Assembly: GCA_020636315.1 (NCBI GenBank)
Contig: JACJYA010000010.1
Location: 1 to 64,000, forward strand
Source of the DNA: Lewinellaceae bacterium
Lineage (GTDB): Bacteria; Bacteroidota; Bacteroidia; Chitinophagales; Saprospiraceae
Length of the DNA stretch: 64,000 nucleotides
Direction of reading: 5' to 3'
Position numbers and translations under genes: made by a program
The notes under the pieces: generated by a model
Told to the model about the DNA's origin: nothing
Database searches by the model: none
Seen by the model: the letters and a program-made list of their open reading frames with translations, nothing else
Shown here: positions 8,390 to 16,768 of the stretch, one piece after another
Layout of the letters: the number at the start of each line of letters is the position of its first letter
Numbering within the stretch: the first letter of the stretch is position 1

Positions 8390-11300
8390 GTGCATCAACA
8401 GATCCTCCGGCTTATCCTTACTATCAGCCTGTTATTGATGGGAAAGGCAGCTTTCAACCAGATCCCCCAGCTCACCATTCCTGTCGGGCATTCAGATGAC
8501 ATCACCACCGTGGCCTTCTCCCCGGACGGGCAGTACGTGCTGACGGCCGGCCTGGACCGAACCGCCAAACTGTGGAACCGGCAGGGGCAGGAACTGGTGA
8601 CGTTCAGCCAGCATTCGGGATACATCCTGGATGCGACATTTTCCCCGGATGGGCAGTACATCATCACCGGCGCCGACGACGCTTCTATTATCCTCTGGAA
8701 CCTTCAGGGACAAGCCCTTCACACTTACCAGGGCCACCTGGGCTGGGTGCGTTGCCTGGCATTCTCCCCGGACGGGCAGCACTTCATCTCCGGCGGCCTG
8801 GACGGGCAAGGCTTCATGTGGGACCTGAAAGGGAGGCTGGTGCAGGCCCTGCCCGCTTATTCCGCCTTCTACAATAGCCTTGATTATTCTGAAGATGGAA
8901 AATACATCGTCTCCGCGGTCGGCCCGCTCATCATATTGCTGGATGGTAAAGGGCAGGTGATAAGCCAGATCAGCCAGGACAGCCAGACAGTAAACGAGGT
9001 GCGCTTTTCTCCGGATGGCCAGCTTATTGCTGCCGGAACGGACGGTGGGCGGCTTATGCTCTGGAGCCGGCAGGGAGAAAAAATATGGGATATCCCTGCC
9101 CACGAAAAAGGCCTGGCCGCCGTAAGCTTTACAAAAGATGGAAAAAAACTGCTCAGCAGTTGCCCGGACGGCTCTATAAAGATCTGGAACAAAGAAGGGC
9201 AATTGATCCGGACATTCTCACAGGCCCCCTCTTTCAATGATGCTGAATTCTCTCCGGATGGAACTTCTATTTTGAGCAGCGGGCCGGATACGGCCGCCCA
9301 CCTTTGGTCACTGGAGGGAGAACACCTGCAGGCTTTCCGGGGATATGCACATTCCGTTCTGTCAGTTACTTTTACCCCGGATGGGAGGCAGTTCGTCACC
9401 GGTAACGATGATGGAATTGCTCGTTTATGGCTACCTCTTCAGGGCCGCCTCAGAACCATGAGTGGGCACAGCGGCCCGGTAACCGATTTGGCCTATTCCA
9501 GGGATGGAAGTTTTCTGCTCACCGGTGGTGGCCCAGGCAAGGCCATATTCCGGGACGCAGATGGCGCCCCTTTATGGGAGACGGCCGACAGCCTGGGGAC
9601 GATGGCCAGCGCCTTATCTCCCGATGGCCAAACCATAGTCACCGGAGATGCCGAAGGCGAGTTGTACTGGTGGAACCAAAAAGGGGAGCTTATCCGCAGG
9701 GAAAAAGGACATGATTATGACGTTCGCGATCTGGCATTTAACCCGGAAGGCACCCAATTCGTATCCGCCAGTAATGACACCAGAGCCCGCTTATGGTCCG
9801 TCCAGGGAGATTCTCTTGCCACTTTTGCCGGGCATGAACTGGACCTGTTCGCCACCGCCTTTTCCGCCGATGGAAAATCAATCGCCACCAGCGCCTGGGA
9901 CAACCTTCTCAAGTTATGGAGCCTGGACGGGCAGGAAAGGAAAAGTATCGGTTTCAAAGATGTCATCAATGACATTGCATTTACAAAGGACGGCAATTAC
10001 ATTCTGGTTGCGGGGGACCAGCGGGAAGCGCTGATGCTGGATAACTCCGGACAGCTAACCCGGGGGTTCTTCGGCCACAAAAGCGGGGTCACCTCCCTTT
10101 CCCTTGCCCCACAGGGGCGCTTCCTGCTGACCGGCAGCCGCGACAAGACCGCCCGGATATGGGACCTTTACACCGGAGTGGAACTGGCCACTCTGATCGC
10201 TGTGGGAGAAGAAGACTGGGTCGTCACTACTTCTTCCGGCCTTTTCGATGCGTCTCCGGGTGCGCTCCGGCGGTTGTACTATGTGCTCGGGCTGGAGGTG
10301 ATCGACCTGGAGCAGTTGAAGGAGCGCTACTACGAGCCCGGGCTCCTGCCCCGCCTGCTCGGCCTGCAGGAGGGAGCGATCCGCGACGTGGATGCACTGG
10401 AGGCCATTGAATTGTATCCCAAAGTAGAAGCCTCAATTGAAGGGAATCAACTGTCCATCCAATTGGAAGAGCGGAACGGCGGGATTGGCAAAGTCAGCCT
10501 ATTCATCAACAAAAAGGAGGTCCTGGAAGACGCCAACCCGGAGCGCCAGGCCGGCCTGACTGTAGATCTTTCTGACTTTGAAAAATATCTGCTGCCAGGC
10601 AGGCCCAACGAGATCACATTAAGGGCTTACAATACCGAAGGCTGGCTCAAGAGCCAACCCTTTGTCCTCTCCTTTGACCCTATTGGAAAAAAAGGGGAAG
10701 ACAAGGAGGAAGAGGCCGGCTTTATCCCTTCTTTCCAGCCGGTAAGAGACCCGCATTTATTTATCCTTTGCATCGGCACTTCCGATTACAACGGGGAGCG
10801 CCTCGACCTGCGGTTCCCGGATAAGGATGCCGCTGATATGGCATCTGCGCTCTCCGCTGCCGGTGGTGCTTTATTTCCCTCCGGGAATGTGCACTTATTT
10901 CTGCTCAATACCGATCCGGGAACATCCAAAGTGGCTCCCGGCAAGGAAAATATTACAAAGTGCTTCTCAGATATTGCCCGGGAAGCCCGCCCGGAAGATG
11001 TTTTCATCCTTTATCTGTCGGGCCACGGCCTAACCTATGGCAGCAGTGAAAAGGGCCAGTTTTACTACCTCACCAAAGACATAGCCAGTGAAGACCTCAG
11101 CGACCCGACTATACGCGCCAATTATGCCATTTCCACGGAAGAGTTTACCCAGTGGCTGACCGGCATTCCGGCCCGGAAACAGGTCATGATGCTCGATGCC
11201 TGCAACTCCGGCAAAGTGGTGGAAAGCCTGCTTTCCGCTTCGCGAAGCCTGAATGCTTCCCAGATCAGGGCGCTCGACCGCATGCAGGGCCGCACCGGGG

Positions 11301-11917
11301 TTTTCGTGCTTTCCGGCAGCGCGGCCGACAAAGTGAGCTATGAGGCCAACCGCTACGGACAAGGACTGCTCACTTTCAGCCTGCTGCAGGGTATGAGCGG
11401 CCTGGCCCTGCGCGAAGGCAAGTACATTGACATTATGACCCTCTTCCAGTATTCCCGTGACAAAGTCCCCGAACTGGCAGAGGCTATCGGCGGCATCCAA
11501 ACCCCGATGATGGCCTTTCCTCTGGGCGGAGAAAGTTTCGACATCGGCTTAGTGGATGAACAGGTGGAGATACCTGTTGCTCAGGTGAAACCCGTTTTCA
11601 TTCGAAATGTATTCCTGGAGGAAAATGCCTTCGACGATGTCCTCGGCCTGGGGCGCCGGCTGGAGAACCACCTTGAGCAGATCACTGCCCGGGGCGCGAA
11701 GGCCAGCCTGGTCTATGTGGACGTGCCGGAGTACAAAGACGCCTTCTCCATCAAGGGGCTTTACGAGTTAAAAAAGGGGAAGATATCTCTGAAAGCCAGA
11801 TTATTCAAGGGCAGGGAACCATTAGGAAGCTTCGAGGCAAATGGACAGGAAGAACAAATGGATGAATTGGTGGAGGAGATATTAGCGCGGGTGATGGAGA
11901 TAATAAATTCACGGTGA
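8390..11917 (+). CDS. Exported WD40-repeat caspase-like protease (C14 family), paralogue 2
   Basis: 1175 residues from a GTG at 8390, chosen because it gives a short signal peptide (positively charged, then 'LILTISLLLMGKAAFNQ'); a TTG at 8357 lies in the probable promoter, and an ATG at 8438 would remove most of the signal. The domain order is the same as in the protein at 4617: WD40 repeats to about residue 600, the 'IGKVSLFINKKEVLEDANPE' linker, a caspase domain with His in 'YLSGHG' (879) and Cys in 'LDACNSGK' (938), and the same C-terminal domain. The caspase and C-terminal parts are far more alike between the two paralogues than the propellers. This suggests shared chemistry with diverged recognition or binding surfaces (inference). 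Confidence 0.92.
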   Translation: MHQQILRLILTISLLLMGKAAFNQIPQLTIPVGHSDDITTVAFSPDGQYVLTAGLDRTAKLWNRQGQELVTFSQHSGYILDATFSPDGQYIITGADDASIILWNLQGQALHTYQGHLGWVRCLAFSPDGQHFISGGLDGQGFMWDLKGRLVQALPAYSAFYNSLDYSEDGKYIVSAVGPLIILLDGKGQVISQISQDSQTVNEVRFSPDGQLIAAGTDGGRLMLWSRQGEKIWDIPAHEKGLAAVSFTKDGKKLLSSCPDGSIKIWNKEGQLIRTFSQAPSFNDAEFSPDGTSILSSGPDTAAHLWSLEGEHLQAFRGYAHSVLSVTFTPDGRQFVTGNDDGIARLWLPLQGRLRTMSGHSGPVTDLAYSRDGSFLLTGGGPGKAIFRDADGAPLWETADSLGTMASALSPDGQTIVTGDAEGELYWWNQKGELIRREKGHDYDVRDLAFNPEGTQFVSASNDTRARLWSVQGDSLATFAGHELDLFATAFSADGKSIATSAWDNLLKLWSLDGQERKSIGFKDVINDIAFTKDGNYILVAGDQREALMLDNSGQLTRGFFGHKSGVTSLSLAPQGRFLLTGSRDKTARIWDLYTGVELATLIAVGEEDWVVTTSSGLFDASPGALRRLYYVLGLEVIDLEQLKERYYEPGLLPRLLGLQEGAIRDVDALEAIELYPKVEASIEGNQLSIQLEERNGGIGKVSLFINKKEVLEDANPERQAGLTVDLSDFEKYLLPGRPNEITLRAYNTEGWLKSQPFVLSFDPIGKKGEDKEEEAGFIPSFQPVRDPHLFILCIGTSDYNGERLDLRFPDKDAADMASALSAAGGALFPSGNVHLFLLNTDPGTSKVAPGKENITKCFSDIAREARPEDVFILYLSGHGLTYGSSEKGQFYYLTKDIASEDLSDPTIRANYAISTEEFTQWLTGIPARKQVMMLDACNSGKVVESLLSASRSLNASQIRALDRMQGRTGVFVLSGSAADKVSYEANRYGQGLLTFSLLQGMSGLALREGKYIDIMTLFQYSRDKVPELAEAIGGIQTPMMAFPLGGESFDIGLVDEQVEIPVAQVKPVFIRNVFLEENAFDDVLGLGRRLENHLEQITARGAKASLVYVDVPEYKDAFSIKGLYELKKGKISLKARLFKGREPLGSFEANGQEEQMDELVEEILARVMEIINSR

Positions 11918-11948
11918 ATGGGGTTCTTTGCCCAAACCTGTTTCGGGA

Positions 11949-12028
11949 CTGTTCAAAGTTTCCGGGTTTCTGGTTTCTGGTTTCTGGAAACCAGCGGGTT
12001 AGCATAACGCGAACACAATTAATTGAAC
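11949..12028 (+). repeat. 80-bp dispersed repeat, copy A
   Basis: Starts CTGTTCAAAG and ends AATTGAAC, so the ends are short inverted repeats. An opposite-orientation copy lies at 39776-39857; the best conserved stretch is around 'GGAAACCAGCGGGTTAG'. It also carries a triplicated TTTCTGG. The rest of the 11918-12388 gap holds the GAATGA tail repeat, a low-confidence gene fragment, and TACACCTTT-type simple sequence. Confidence 0.5.
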
Positions 12029-12113
12029 TATCCCGAACCATCCCCATTGACGGATGTCATTGCGCTCCCTATCTACCTAACTTACCTTTACACCTTTAAG
12101 TACATGGACTGAA

Positions 12114-12158
12114 TTAATGAATTAGCGAATGACTGAATGCCAGCACCTTAGATGGCAC
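12114..12158 (-). repeat. GAATGA-type tail repeat shared with 3340-3384
   Basis: On the minus strand this reads 'VPSKVLAFSHSLIH' then stop, nearly the same as the tail of the 50-codon frame at 3340-3492. The similarity stops abruptly at about 12158. It looks like a truncated copy of the same remnant or element. Confidence 0.4.
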
Positions 12159-12204
12159 TTTCTGTCTCACTAATTGTGTCCACCTACTTACACCTTTACA
12201 CCTT

Positions 12205-12390
12205 TTACACTACCTCATGCAACACCGCCTCGCCCACCGGTTCCACCTCAATAAACTCGGCAAGCGCCTGTACGAGTGCTGGATCTTTTATATGTGTTAG
12301 AATAGACGCTGTTCCTGCTTTCTTTCCACCAATTTTCCAAGCATGCCCGGAAAAGCCGAATTCGGGTTTTCCAGGCAAAAATTCACTTAT
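12205..12390 (-). pseudogene. Possible C-terminal gene fragment
   Basis: The minus-strand frame ending at 12205 has protein-like composition ('FLPGKPEFGFSGHAWKIGG', then 'DPALVQALAEFIEVEPVGEA') but no ATG start before it runs antisense into the activase gene. I do not recognise it. It may be the tail of a lost gene, or chance. Confidence 0.25.
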
Positions 12391-13186
12391 GAAAGGACTG
12401 ATCTTCGATATCAAGCGTTACGCCATCCATGACGGCCCCGGCATCCGCACAACGGTTTTCTTCAAGGGGTGCCCCCTCTCCTGCTGGTGGTGCCACAATC
12501 CGGAAAGCCGTTCGCCAAAGCCGGAAAAGGCCATTAAAACGGTGCGAATAGGGAACACGGAGTTCCGGCGGGAAGAAACCGTAGGCCGGTATTATTCGGT
12601 GCAGGAAGTGATGGCGGCCATCCTGCGCGACCAGGTTTTCATGGAGCAGTCCGGAGGAGGAGCGACCTTCTCCGGCGGTGAGCCCATGATGCAGGCGCCC
12701 TTCCTCCTTGCCCTGCTCAAAGCCTGTAAAACAGAGGGCATCCACACTGCTGTGGACACTTCGGGAATCGCCGCCCGGGCTGCCTTCCGGCGGATACTCC
12801 CTTTTACCGATCTTTTCCTGTTCGACCTCAAGCATCTCGATGATCAGAAACACAGGGAATACACCGCCGCCTCTAACCGCCTCATCCTCGAAAACCTGCG
12901 CCTGATTGCCGAAAGTGGTGTGGATATCTGGCTGAGAGTGCCCGTCATTCCCGGTTACAATGACGATGAGCGAAACCTGGAGCGGCTGCGCCTGTTCATC
13001 AAAGACAATCAGCGGAGCAATGTCCGCCGGCTTAGCCTTCTCCCCTACCATCCTGTCGAAACCAAGTATGGCAGGTGTAACCAGGAATTCAAATTAACCG
13101 ACCTGGAGCCTCCTTCCCGGGAACGAATGCTCGCTTTACAAAAAGCCTTCGAAAGCACCGGAATAAAAACCACGATCGGCGGATGA
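12389..13186 (+). CDS. Glycyl-radical enzyme activating enzyme (radical SAM), probable HypD activase
   Basis: 265 residues from the ATG at 12389; an upstream extension to 12152 lacks family similarity and crosses repeats. Known role: reductive cleavage of S-adenosylmethionine at a [4Fe-4S] cluster to place a glycyl radical on the partner enzyme. Seen: 'HDGPGIRTTVFFKGCPLSCWWC' with the CxxxCxxC cluster motif near residue 26-33, then 'ATFSGGEPMMQ' (SAM binding), 'DLKHLD' and 'RVPVIPGYND'. The segment after the first motif, where many such activases carry an 8Fe ferredoxin insert, has no cysteines, so this is the short type. It ends 31 bases before hypD, so the two are surely co-transcribed. Confidence 0.93.
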   Translation: MKGLIFDIKRYAIHDGPGIRTTVFFKGCPLSCWWCHNPESRSPKPEKAIKTVRIGNTEFRREETVGRYYSVQEVMAAILRDQVFMEQSGGGATFSGGEPMMQAPFLLALLKACKTEGIHTAVDTSGIAARAAFRRILPFTDLFLFDLKHLDDQKHREYTAASNRLILENLRLIAESGVDIWLRVPVIPGYNDDERNLERLRLFIKDNQRSNVRRLSLLPYHPVETKYGRCNQEFKLTDLEPPSRERMLALQKAFESTGIKTTIGG

Positions 13187-13217
13187 AACTTTTTCCCTTT
13201 AACAATCAACAACGGCC

Positions 13218-15581
13218 ATGAAAATCCCTGAAAGAGTACAACAGCTCCGAGCTGAGAGCCTCAACGCCCCGGAACACCTCTCCGCCGAGCGCGCCCGGCT
13301 CATCACTGAATTCTACCAAAGCCCCGACAGCAGGGAGTTATCTGCACCGGTAAAGCGCGCCAGAGCCTTTGAATACCTCCTCCGCCACAAGCAGATCTGC
13401 ATCAGTGAAGGGGAGCTCATCGTCGGTGAACGGGGGCCGGCGCCCAAGGCTACTCCCACCTACCCGGAGATCAACCTGCACAGCCTGCAGGACCTGGACA
13501 TTCTGAACAAAAGGGAAAAAGTTTCCTTCAAAGTTGATGAGGCAGTAAAACAGATGTATAAGGAGCAGGCCATTCCCTTCTGGCAGGGAAAGGACAACCG
13601 CAGCCGCATCATGGCAGCCATGCCTCCGGACTGGCACAAAGCCTATTCCGCCGGTGTTTTTACCGAATTCCAGGAGCAGCGGGCTCCGGGCCACACCGTA
13701 CTGGGCCATAAATTGTTCCGAACCGGCTTTCTCAACCTGAAGGCCGAAATACAGGAGCGCGTGGAACGCCTGGATTGGTTTCAGGACCCCGAAGCTTTCT
13801 CCAAACTGGAGGAACTAAAGGCCATGGACATTTGCTGTGACGCCATCATCATGTACGCCCGCCGCCATGCAGACGCCCTTGAGGAGATGGCGGCGCAGGC
13901 AAAAGACGCCACCCGAAAAAGAGAACTCGAAAACATGGCGGCCATTTGCCGGCGGGTGCCCGCCCGGGCTCCACGTACCTTCCACGAGATGCTCCAGCAC
14001 TACTGGTTCATCCACCTGGGTGTAGTCACGGAGCTCAACCCCTGGGATTCCTTCAACCCGGGACGGCTCGACCAGCACCTGTTTCCGGTATATCGCCGGG
14101 AGGCGGAGGCAGGCAGCCTCAGCAGGGAGCAGGCTTTTGAATTGCTTTGCTGCTTCTGGATCAAATTCAACAACCACCCCGCCCCGCCCAAGATGGGCGT
14201 CACTGCACAGGAGAGCAGCACTTATACCGACTTTGCCCTGATCAACATCGGCGGAGTAAAGGAGGATGGTTCAGATGGAGTCAATGAAGTTTCCTACCTG
14301 CTGCTGGATGTGATCCGCGAAATGCGGCTGCTGCAGCCCAGTTCCATGATCCAGGTTAGCCGGAAGAACCCCGACCGGTTCATCCACAAGGCGCTCGACA
14401 TTATCCGCACCGGTTTTGGCCAGCCTTCCTGCTTCAATACCGAGGCCATTATACAGGAGTTGCTCCGGCAGGGGAAGGATATTTCCGATGCCCGCCGGGG
14501 CGGCGCTTCCGGCTGCGTGGAAACCGGCGCCTTCGGCACCGAAGCCTATTGGCTGACCGGCTACTTCAACCTGCCCAGGATCCTTGAACTCACACTCCAC
14601 AATGGCAGAGACCCGCGTACAGGTGAGCAGGTGGGGCTGCAGGCCGGATTGCCGGACGAATTTGCTACTTTTGAGCACCTGGTACAGGCCTTCGCGCAAC
14701 AGGTTCGCTACTTTGCCGATATCAAGATCCGGGGTAACAACCTGATCGAACAGATCTTTGCCCGACATCTGCCGGCTCCTTTCCTTTCACTACTCATCGA
14801 GGACTGTATCCAGACCGGCAGGGATTACAACGCCGGAGGCGCCCGGTACAACACCAGTTACATTCAGGGTGTAGGGATGGGCACTATCACTGATATGCTG
14901 GCCGCCATTCAGCACCACATCTACGAACAAAAAACCTTCGCCTGGGCGGAACTAATGGCCGCTCTGGAGTCTGACTTCAGGGAATTCGAAGCCCTGCAGT
15001 ACGAATTGCTCTACTGCAGCCCCAAGTACGGCAATGACGATGACAATGCCGACCGGCATGCCGTCCGCGTTTTCGATATTTTCTACGATGCCATTGACGG
15101 CCGGCCTAACAGCCGGGGGGGCGTTCACCGCATCAATCTCCTGCCGACGACCGCCCATGTTTACTTTGGAAGCGTTACCGGTGCAACGCCAGACGGCCGC
15201 CGGGCCGGCATGCCTCTATCTGAAGGGGTCTCTCCCGTTCAGGGAGCTGACCGGCAGGGCCCGACGGCCGTTATCCGCTCGGTGGCCAAACTCGGCCACC
15301 TCCGGACGGGAGGCACCCTGCTGAACCAGAAATTCTCCCCCCGCTTCTTCGGGGAAGAAGGCAGCTATGAGAAACTGACAGCCCTGATCCGAAGCTATTT
15401 CAGCCTGGACGGCCACCACATTCAGTTTAATGTTGTAGATGCCGATACCCTCAGAGATGCTCAGAAACACCCGGAACTGCACCAGGGATTGATCGTCAGG
15501 GTAGCGGGGTACAGCGATTACTTCAACGACATCGGCGAGAAATTGCAGGAGGAGATCATCCGGCGGACAGCGCATGAATGA
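13218..15581 (+). CDS. hypD: Trans-4-hydroxy-L-proline dehydratase (glycyl-radical enzyme)
   Basis: 787 residues. Reaction: radical dehydration of trans-4-hydroxy-L-proline to (S)-1-pyrroline-5-carboxylate, which ProC can reduce to proline. Seen: the 'SGCVET' active loop with Cys433 and Glu435, and the glycyl loop 'RVAGYSDYF' with Gly764. Compared from memory with the Clostridioides difficile enzyme, every active-site residue I recall is present with an offset of one: F151, H159, D277, S333, F339, C433, E435, Y449, T644 and G764. This makes the substrate call much firmer than a generic 'pyruvate formate-lyase-like' label. Oxygen would destroy the activated enzyme, which is notable beside a cbb3 oxidase operon. 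No proC is seen in the window. Confidence 0.92.
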   Translation: MKIPERVQQLRAESLNAPEHLSAERARLITEFYQSPDSRELSAPVKRARAFEYLLRHKQICISEGELIVGERGPAPKATPTYPEINLHSLQDLDILNKREKVSFKVDEAVKQMYKEQAIPFWQGKDNRSRIMAAMPPDWHKAYSAGVFTEFQEQRAPGHTVLGHKLFRTGFLNLKAEIQERVERLDWFQDPEAFSKLEELKAMDICCDAIIMYARRHADALEEMAAQAKDATRKRELENMAAICRRVPARAPRTFHEMLQHYWFIHLGVVTELNPWDSFNPGRLDQHLFPVYRREAEAGSLSREQAFELLCCFWIKFNNHPAPPKMGVTAQESSTYTDFALINIGGVKEDGSDGVNEVSYLLLDVIREMRLLQPSSMIQVSRKNPDRFIHKALDIIRTGFGQPSCFNTEAIIQELLRQGKDISDARRGGASGCVETGAFGTEAYWLTGYFNLPRILELTLHNGRDPRTGEQVGLQAGLPDEFATFEHLVQAFAQQVRYFADIKIRGNNLIEQIFARHLPAPFLSLLIEDCIQTGRDYNAGGARYNTSYIQGVGMGTITDMLAAIQHHIYEQKTFAWAELMAALESDFREFEALQYELLYCSPKYGNDDDNADRHAVRVFDIFYDAIDGRPNSRGGVHRINLLPTTAHVYFGSVTGATPDGRRAGMPLSEGVSPVQGADRQGPTAVIRSVAKLGHLRTGGTLLNQKFSPRFFGEEGSYEKLTALIRSYFSLDGHHIQFNVVDADTLRDAQKHPELHQGLIVRVAGYSDYFNDIGEKLQEEIIRRTAHE

Positions 15582-15742
15582 GGTGTTGTTGGCTGTTTAT
15601 TCAGCCGGCAACATGTTTGATGTTTGATTTTTGGCCGCCCATGGTGGTGCACGAAGGGTAACCTTTTCCCGGTTGATTAAATCAAGGGTATGAAAAGATA
15701 ATAATACCCCTGCTCTTTATTCAACGCCAAAAAGTTTTGACC

Positions 15743-16210
15743 ATGAGAACGTTACCCGTATTATCCATAGTTCTGTTGGCCTGTTTTACCGCAAAAGCTC
15801 AGGTGTACTGGCAAGGCGGCTTTCCGGGAAGAGAAACCGAATGGACGGAACCCCGCAACTGGAGCACCGGCCAGGTGCCGGGCTGGAAGGACTTTGCAGT
15901 CATCCCCTATCAGGATCACGGCTTTTACCCCGAGGTCAGCAGTGTAGTTCCATTGATCCAGGCACTGGCGGTCCGGAAAGAAGCCACGCTGACGATTGCC
16001 CCTGAAGGGGTGCTTACCATTGACGGTGAAGGCAAAGAAGACGAGGCCATTCGGTTGCAGGGTTTCCTGTTCAACTTCGGCGCACTGATCCTCACGGAAA
16101 TGGAACTGGGGCCGGTGGAAAGCCAGCTTGCTCACCTGGACAACCAGGGCGTCTGCAGCCTGGTGACCGACATGGGCCACATTCCTCTGCTTTCCGGAGA
16201 AAACCAGTGA
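15743..16210 (+). CDS. Small secreted protein, single beta-helix-like module (paralogue B)
   Basis: 155 residues from the ATG at 15743 (a TTG two codons earlier is less likely). The signal peptide ends 'FTAKAQ'. The mature part has 'WQGGFPGRETEWTEPRNWS' and 'VPGWKDFAVIPY', the same order and spacing as in the protein at 3723, and then 'KEATLTIAPEGVLTIDG'. The length equals that of its paralogue exactly. No sorting domain or cysteine pairs are seen. The function is unknown, and no catalytic motif is visible. A 160-base gap before it holds nothing I can name. Confidence 0.7.
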   Translation: MRTLPVLSIVLLACFTAKAQVYWQGGFPGRETEWTEPRNWSTGQVPGWKDFAVIPYQDHGFYPEVSSVVPLIQALAVRKEATLTIAPEGVLTIDGEGKEDEAIRLQGFLFNFGALILTEMELGPVESQLAHLDNQGVCSLVTDMGHIPLLSGENQ

Positions 16211-16322
16211 ACTGAATGTGCCGGATTTTTTAGCGCTCCCTGGATGACAGGTTCTTCATCGGCAGGAAAATGAGTCATCCCGAATTTTCCAGGGAGTAAT
16301 ATAGTATCTAAAAAGTGGGCCC

Positions 16323-16353
16323 AACCTGCCGGGTTTCCAAAACCCGGTAGGTT
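16323..16353. repeat. AACCTGCCGGGTTT palindrome
   Basis: A 14-bp inverted repeat with a 3-base loop and one mismatch. A related palindrome lies at 16414-16444, and a looser one at 48040-48077. It may act as a terminator or belong to a REP-like family. Confidence 0.5.
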
Positions 16354-16413
16354 TAGACCTGGAACAGAACCCTCGTTTTAGGGTAATTCTTTAACAAAGA
16401 AGAGTACGGAATA

Positions 16414-16444
16414 AACCTACAGGGTTGGCAAAACCCTGCAGGTT
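16414..16444. repeat. AACCTACAGGGTT palindrome
   Basis: A 13-bp inverted repeat (AACCTACAGGGTT / AACCCTGCAGGTT) with a 5-base loop, the same family as the one 91 bases upstream. Confidence 0.5.
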
Positions 16445-16472
16445 AGAACAATTCAAAATTCGGGATGACTCT

Positions 16473-16508
16473 TGCGAATCAGGGGCTAAACGAAGCATAT
16501 TTTTGAAG
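16473..16508 (+). repeat. 36-bp direct repeat, copy 1
   Basis: Begins TGCGAATCAGGGGCTAAACG and ends TTTTTGAAG. Identical to 16593-16628, exactly 120 bases downstream. Confidence 0.8.
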
Positions 16509-16592
16509 TCCCGTAGGGACGACATATCGGTAAATAATGCCACGGGGAAGCTTTGCCCGTGCCGCCCCCTGTCTAATGGATGAATATGATCA

Positions 16593-16628
16593 TGCGAATC
16601 AGGGGCTAAACGAAGCATATTTTTGAAG
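16593..16628 (+). repeat. 36-bp direct repeat, copy 2
   Basis: Identical to the 36 bases at 16473-16508. An inverted partial copy follows at 16717-16740. Together these make 16467-16740 look like a mobile, non-coding repeat composite; the 16211-16768 gap holds no gene. Confidence 0.8.
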
Positions 16629-16716
16629 GATCTCCCTACCGACATTTTGTGCCTAATGGCACAAGCCTTAATGGGTGCTCCGCCTGAGGCCTCCAATGTC
16701 ATATTGACGAATGGAT

Positions 16717-16740
16717 TTAGCCCCTGATTCGCATGAGTCA
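16717..16740 (-). repeat. Inverted copy of the repeat head
   Basis: The reverse complement reads TGACTCATGCGAATCAGGGG, matching the bases at the start of copy 1 (from 16467) with one mismatch. The element is thus bounded by inverted repeats about 270 bases apart. Confidence 0.65.
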
Positions 16741-16768
16741 TGTTCTGACATCAGGCCCCAACTTCCCC

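Noticed and set aside
12383..13051. 222-codon minus-strand frame opposite the activase
   Set aside because: It is antisense to a clearly recognised radical-SAM gene and has no family features.
16473..16628. Possible CRISPR array from two identical 36-bp repeats
   Set aside because: Only two direct copies, 84 bases between them, plus an inverted copy; no cas genes. It is better explained as a repeat element.
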